This document shows, one piece after another, positions 60,074-64,000 of a DNA stretch of 64,000 nucleotides. Every line of letters starts with the position of its first letter. Positions within the stretch are counted from its first letter, which is position 1. Under the pieces are notes generated by a model. It saw only the letters and a list, made by a program, of their open reading frames with translations. It did no database searches and had not been told where the DNA came from. A program made the translations under genes and the position numbers. The DNA is from an uncultured Clostridia bacterium (lineage in GTDB: Bacteria; Bacillota; Clostridia; Lachnospirales; Anaerotignaceae), in assembly GCA_945868505.1 (NCBI GenBank), contig CAMBLO010000006.1:1-64000 (forward strand). Direction: 5' to 3'.

Positions 60074-60664
60074 ATGGCAAAATTATATTTCAGATATGGT
60101 GTGATGGGCAGTTCAAAATCTGCCCAGGCGCTCATTACAAAATTCAATTATGAGGAACAGGGTATGCGGGTTTGGCTCATCAAGCCTGCGGCGGATACCC
60201 GCTATGGGGTGGATAAGGTCCATTCCCGCATCGGGCTGGAACAGCAGGCGGACAGCATTGGGGAGGATATGGATTTATACCAGATTTTTCGGGATAGAGA
60301 ACGGGAGTTTTATGATGTTATCATTGCCGATGAAGCACAGTTTCTGACTCCTGCCCATATCGAACAGTTGCGGGATATCGTAGACCACTACAACGTACCT
60401 GTGTTCTGCTTTGGGCTGAGAACGGATTTCCGTACAAAACTATTTCCCGGCAGTGCAAGGCTTTTTGAATTGGCAGATTCTATTTCCGAATTGAAAACCG
60501 TCTGCACCTGCGGCGGCAAGGCTATGGTAAATGCCCGTATCGACAGCGAGGGCAATATCATCACCGAAGGGGAGCAGTTCCTTTTGGGAGGCAATGAAAG
60601 CTATCGCCCCATGTGCTATAAATGCTGGAAGAAAGCGCAGGAACGGGAATCGGAAGAAGCATGA
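60074..60664 (+). CDS. tdk: Thymidine kinase
   Basis: 196 aa type II enzyme. P-loop GVMGSSKSAQ, DEAQFL near 95 (Walker B-like), and four zinc-binding Cys in CTC...CYKC. The P-loop has Ser where Gly is usual (SSKS for SGKS), seen in some clostridial enzymes. Salvages thymidine. Preceded by GAAGGAG. Confidence 0.94.
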   Translation: MAKLYFRYGVMGSSKSAQALITKFNYEEQGMRVWLIKPAADTRYGVDKVHSRIGLEQQADSIGEDMDLYQIFRDREREFYDVIIADEAQFLTPAHIEQLRDIVDHYNVPVFCFGLRTDFRTKLFPGSARLFELADSISELKTVCTCGGKAMVNARIDSEGNIITEGEQFLLGGNESYRPMCYKCWKKAQERESEEA

Positions 60665-60879
60665 TGGAAAGAGAATATTGTTTTTCTCTATAGAAAAGGA
60701 TTGGAAACAACATATCAGGCACTGATTCAAATGGAAGGGTGCGTCCGGCGAAAAAATCATATTTAGATTCGCAAACGGATTTGAAAAAAGGGGAATAACT
60801 CCTTTTAGAAAGAAAAATGATATGGATATAGGGATACAAAAGAAGTTTGCTGAAAATCAATCCCGGGAAGAGGATAGGT

Positions 60880-62226
60880 ATGCGAAAGAAATTTAATATG
60901 AAATTACAATTTTCCAATGTGCAGATCGTTGCATTGGGCTATGGCATGGTCATCCTGCTGGGGACAATTTTGCTGCTGCTGCCTTTTTCTTCGAAGGCGC
61001 CCACCTCATTTACAGAAGCCTTTTTCACCGCCGTTTCTGCCACCTGCGTAACGGGGTTAGTATTGGTAGATACGGCAATGCATTGGACGATATTTGGGCA
61101 GTTGGTCATTCTGCTGCTGATCCAGATCGGCGGTCTTGGGTTTATGACCATCGCCCTGCGCTTCATGCTGCTGCTGCGGCGGCGAGTGGGGCTGCGCTAT
61201 CGGGAAGTGATGGTAGATAGTATCAACTCTACACGACTGGGGGGCATTTTGAGCTTGACGAAGGGCATCGTAGCGGGCACCGTGTTTTTTGAAGGCGTCG
61301 GTGCCATTTTGCTTTCTCTGCGCTTTATTCCCGAATATGGCTTTCCGAAAGGGCTGTATTTCGGGGTGTTTCATGCCATTTCCGCCTTTTGTAACGGTGG
61401 CTTTGACCTGATGGGGGCGAAGGGAGAATTTTCTTCTTTGGTCTGGTATAGCGATGACCTGATTGTGAATCTCACCATTATGGCTCTGATTGTCATTGGC
61501 GGCACAGGCTTTTTGGTCTGGGATGATATTTATCGCAATAAAAGAAGCTGGCGGCGGTATCATTTGCAGACGAAGGTGGTACTGGTCGCCACCGGCATTT
61601 TGCTCTTTGGCGGCGCCGCAGGGTTTTTGCTGCTGGAATGGAACAATTTGGGGGCGGATATGCCCTTTTGGGAAAAGGTTCTCACGGCGCTGTTTCAATC
61701 CTGCACAGCCAGAACGGCAGGCTTCAACACCATAGATACAGGGGCGTTGAGCGAAGGCAGCAAAATTTTGACTATGTTCCTGATGTTTATCGGCGGCAGC
61801 CCCGGTTCCACGGCAGGTGGCATTAAGACAACGACCATCGCTGTCATGCTGCTGTATACCTTTGCATCTGCCCGTCATGAGCAGGATGCCCATTTCTTTG
61901 GACGCAGTTTGGAGGGGGATGTGCTGCAAAAGGCTGTGACGGTATTTATGTTCAATCTGCTTTTTGTCATTTTCGGGGCACTGCTTATCTGCGGATTGCA
62001 GCCGGAAATCACGGCAACGGATATCTTTTTTGAGACCTTTTCCGCCATGGGGACGGTGGGGATGTCCACAGGTATCACCAGGGGATTGCATCCTCTTTCC
62101 TGTTATATCATCATTTTTTTGATGTACTGCGGCAGGGTGGGCAGTGTGTCCTTTGCGGTGGCAGTGCTGGAAAAAAAGGCAAGACCCCCTGTGACCTTCC
62201 CCAAGGAAAAGATAACCATTGGATAA
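60880..62226 (+). CDS. ktrB: K+ uptake channel subunit, TrkH/KtrB family
   Basis: 448 aa, eight spans and four pore loops. Filter-like segments TCVTGLV, CNGGFDL, RTAGFNT and TVGMSTG are visible. Start ATG 60880 follows AGAGGATAGG. The 215-bp upstream spacer (60665-60879) shows no riboswitch I can identify. Makes a K+ uptake system with KtrA. Confidence 0.93.
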   Translation: MRKKFNMKLQFSNVQIVALGYGMVILLGTILLLLPFSSKAPTSFTEAFFTAVSATCVTGLVLVDTAMHWTIFGQLVILLLIQIGGLGFMTIALRFMLLLRRRVGLRYREVMVDSINSTRLGGILSLTKGIVAGTVFFEGVGAILLSLRFIPEYGFPKGLYFGVFHAISAFCNGGFDLMGAKGEFSSLVWYSDDLIVNLTIMALIVIGGTGFLVWDDIYRNKRSWRRYHLQTKVVLVATGILLFGGAAGFLLLEWNNLGADMPFWEKVLTALFQSCTARTAGFNTIDTGALSEGSKILTMFLMFIGGSPGSTAGGIKTTTIAVMLLYTFASARHEQDAHFFGRSLEGDVLQKAVTVFMFNLLFVIFGALLICGLQPEITATDIFFETFSAMGTVGMSTGITRGLHPLSCYIIIFLMYCGRVGSVSFAVAVLEKKARPPVTFPKEKITIG

Positions 62227-62245
62227 TATATATGAGGTGAGGAAA

Positions 62246-62893
62246 ATGAAATCATTTTTAATCATAGGCATGGGCTCTTTTGGGCACCATCTGTGCCGCT
62301 GTCTGTCCCGCCAGAAATGTGAAATCATGGTGGTGGACAGAACAGGGGATGCCATCGAGGATGTGCTTTCTATGGTAGTCAGTGCCAAAATCGGCGACTG
62401 CACCAAGCCGGAGGTGCTGGAATCCTTCGGCGTAGAAAGCTTCGATACCTGTTTTGTCTGCATGGGCTCCAATTTTCAGAACAGCCTGCAGATTACCAGT
62501 ATGCTGAAGGAAATGGGGGCAAAGCGGGTGCTGAGCAAGGCTGATGAGGATATCCATGCGAAATTCCTGCTCAGAAACGGTGCCGATGAAATTATCTACC
62601 CCGAAAAGCATATTGCGGAACGGATTGCCATTGAGGAGGCGACCGATACTATTTTTGAATGTGTGGAGCTGGGCTCCGGCTATTATATCATGGAGATTTC
62701 CCCCAGAAAGGAATGGCTGGGAAAAAGTATTCGGGAGCTGAAATTCCGCAATACCTATCATTTGAACATTATGGCGGTGAAGCGGGACAATGCCATTAAA
62801 ATGATGCCCGAGCAGGATTATGTTTTCTGCAAGGAAGAACATATTCTGGTACTGGGAAAGGAAATGAATCTTTTCAAGGCCGCAGGAAAATAA
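62246..62893 (+). CDS. ktrA: K+ uptake regulatory subunit, KtrA/TrkA
   Basis: 215 aa from ATG 62246 (GAGGTGAGG). RCK-N Rossmann domain (IIGMGSFGHHLCR) and RCK-C from about 135. Gates KtrB in response to nucleotides. 19 nt after ktrB. Confidence 0.93.
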   Translation: MKSFLIIGMGSFGHHLCRCLSRQKCEIMVVDRTGDAIEDVLSMVVSAKIGDCTKPEVLESFGVESFDTCFVCMGSNFQNSLQITSMLKEMGAKRVLSKADEDIHAKFLLRNGADEIIYPEKHIAERIAIEEATDTIFECVELGSGYYIMEISPRKEWLGKSIRELKFRNTYHLNIMAVKRDNAIKMMPEQDYVFCKEEHILVLGKEMNLFKAAGK

Positions 62894-63008
62894 AAAAATG
62901 GAACAAAATGCTGTTTTTCCCGTCTGAAAGGGCGAGGAATTTCAGGGTTTTTGCTTGGAAAGGCGGCGGAGAGACCGCAATTTTCATAAAAATCTTTAAA
63001 AGTTTGTT

Positions 63009-63071
63009 AAGAACCCCCGAAATACGCAAGTTTTCCTTGTGTACGGGGGTATTCTTCTGTTATACTATAAT
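63009..63071 (+). promoter_or_regulatory. Hairpin and -10 region upstream of secA
   Basis: GAACCCCCG and CGGGGGTATTC form a stem at 63011-63055 below ktrA. TATACT and TATAAT overlap at 63061-63071. No -35 consensus is seen. The leader has CCCATGGGGG close to the start. Confidence 0.5.
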
Positions 63072-63139
63072 AATGTAAAAGTGTGCCCATGGGGGTTTTC
63101 GTGGGAGGCACGAGTAAAAGAAAAAATGAGGTGAACCAA

Positions 63140-64000
63140 ATGGGTTTTTTGGAAAAAATATTTGGGAACTACAGTGAAAAGGAGATTAAAAAAATCAAGC
63201 CTATCGTGGCAAAAATCGAAGCACTGGGTCCCCAGTATGAAAACCTTTCCGATGAAGAACTGAGAGGAAAAACACAGGAATTCAAAGACCGTCTGGCAAA
63301 GGGCGAAACTTTGGATGATATCCTGCCCGAAGCATATGCAGTGGTGAGAGAAGCGGCTTCCCGCCCCCACGTACTGAATATGAAGCATTTTCCCGTACAG
63401 CTGATGGGTGGTATCGTGATGCACCAGGGGCGTATTGCGGAAATGAGAACAGGTGAAGGTAAAACCTTGGTGGCAACCCTGCCTGCATACCTGAATGCTT
63501 TGGAAGGCAAAGGCGTCCACGTTGTTACCGTCAATGACTATCTGGCCCAGCGTGACTCCCAGTGGATGGGGGAGGTGTTCCGTTTCCTGGGGCTGAGCGT
63601 TGGCTGTATCCTGAACGGCATGGACAACAACGAACGCCGTGCGGCTTATGCCTGCGATATTACGTATGGTACCAACAATGAATTCGGCTTCGACTACCTC
63701 CGTGACAACATGGTAGTCAGAAAAGAAAATATGGTGCAGAGAGAACTGCACTATGCCATCATCGACGAAGTGGACTCCGTTCTGATCGACGAAGCCAGAA
63801 CACCACTGATTATTTCCGGCAGCGGCTCCAAGTCCACCGACCTGTACCGTGTAGCGGATCTGTTCGTAAAGAGACTGACAAAGGGCCGTATCCTGAACGA
63901 AGAAGAAGCCATGAATGCCCTGATGAAGGAAGAAATTCAGGAGGAAGGCGACTATGTTCTGGATGAAAAGGCGAAATCCGTTGTGCTGACACAGGAAGGT
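63140..64000 (+). CDS. secA: Preprotein translocase ATPase SecA (5' part)
   Basis: The first 287 codons; it continues past the window. ATG 63140 after [18 protein letters not shown] at 102-109 is Walker A, DYLAQRD and [19 protein letters not shown] follow. Drives protein export through SecYEG. Confidence 0.97.
   Translation, partial: MGFLEKIFGNYSEKEIKKIKPIVAKIEALGPQYENLSDEELRGKTQEFKDRLAKGETLDDILPEAYAVVREAASRPHVLNMKHFPVQLMGGIVMHQGRIAEMRTGEGKTLVATLPAYLNALEGKGVHVVTVNDYLAQRDSQWMGEVFRFLGLSVGCILNGMDNNERRAAYACDITYGTNNEFGFDYLRDNMVVRKENMVQRELHYAIIDEVDSVLIDEARTPLIISGSGSKSTDLYRVADLFVKRLTKGRILNEEEAMNALMKEEIQEEGDYVLDEKAKSVVLTQEG

Noticed and set aside
60665..60879. c-di-AMP (ydaO-type) riboswitch before ktrB
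   Set aside because: Potassium genes often have one, but the conserved core could not be found and the spacer is short.

Overview
The window looks like chromosome from an anaerobic, endospore-forming member of the Bacillota, class Clostridia, most like the Lachnospirales. The signs are strong Shine-Dalgarno sites, TTGACA/TATAAT promoters, a T-box leader, an oxygen-independent ribonucleotide reductase (nrdDG), a ferredoxin-linked NfnAB pair, sporulation genes (yabP, yabQ, spoIID, spoIIQ, a CwlD-like amidase), an SLH-anchored surface protein, and tRNA genes without an encoded CCA. Base composition is intermediate, and the intergenic regions are rich in hairpins. The assignment to Lachnospirales is an inference from gene content.

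Layout. 1-6.9 kb: a possible insertion-sequence edge, a zinc-ribbon/OB-fold membrane protein, a beta-carbonic anhydrase, a BlaI/BlaR1-like pair whose sensor protease carries an extra C-terminal M23 peptidase, an MBL hydrolase, an amidase and a small divergent XRE/56-aa gene pair. 6.9-15.6 kb: AI-2E-type transporter, gltX, a YtxH-like small protein, a PTS EIIC-like protein, and a leftward serine operon (serC-serA-small membrane protein-DUF1015). 15.9-21.4 kb: a TetR-controlled export operon (HlyD-like lipoprotein, two ABC-2 permeases, TolC-like coiled-coil protein) with no ATPase gene. 21.6-28.9 kb: BrnQ, cyclase, CwlD, DEAD-type helicase, a DUF1292 protein with a His-rich start, a GDPD-like phosphodiesterase and an LCP protein. 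28.9-32.0 kb: T-box plus metNIQ methionine uptake. 32.2-37.0 kb: leftward dut, nrdG, nrdD and glpK. 37.1-37.4 kb: a compact type I toxin-antitoxin locus of the Fst/par kind. 38-42.2 kb: GNAT, CDP-alcohol transferase, HEAT-like protein, nfnBA. 42.4-45.2 kb: mazG-hup-rqcP-yabP-yabQ-divIC, the Bacillus yabN-divIC order with HU inserted. 45.3-45.6 kb: tRNA-Met, -Glu and -Val. 46-54.6 kb: membrane-lipid genes (acyl-ACP thioesterase, cardiolipin synthase), a stand-alone structured RNA, radical SAM, a 152-bp tandem repeat, spoIID-spoIIQ and a macro-domain protein. 54.7-64 kb: a DnaA-box cluster, hpf, EamA, SLH protein, MATE, tdk, ktrBA and the start of secA.

The most unusual signals are non-coding. 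(1) A dispersed double-hairpin element occurs at least eight times; five copies start 2-8 nt after a stop codon and in the orientation of that gene, and copies differ by compensatory base changes in the stems. (2) At 37.1-37.4 kb two RNAs converge on one terminator, share direct repeats and encode a 31-aa membrane peptide. (3) At 49.2-49.4 kb an orphan RNA has a consensus promoter, a closing stem and a terminator. (4) At least six DnaA boxes lie in about 120 bp at 54.75 kb with no dnaA in view.
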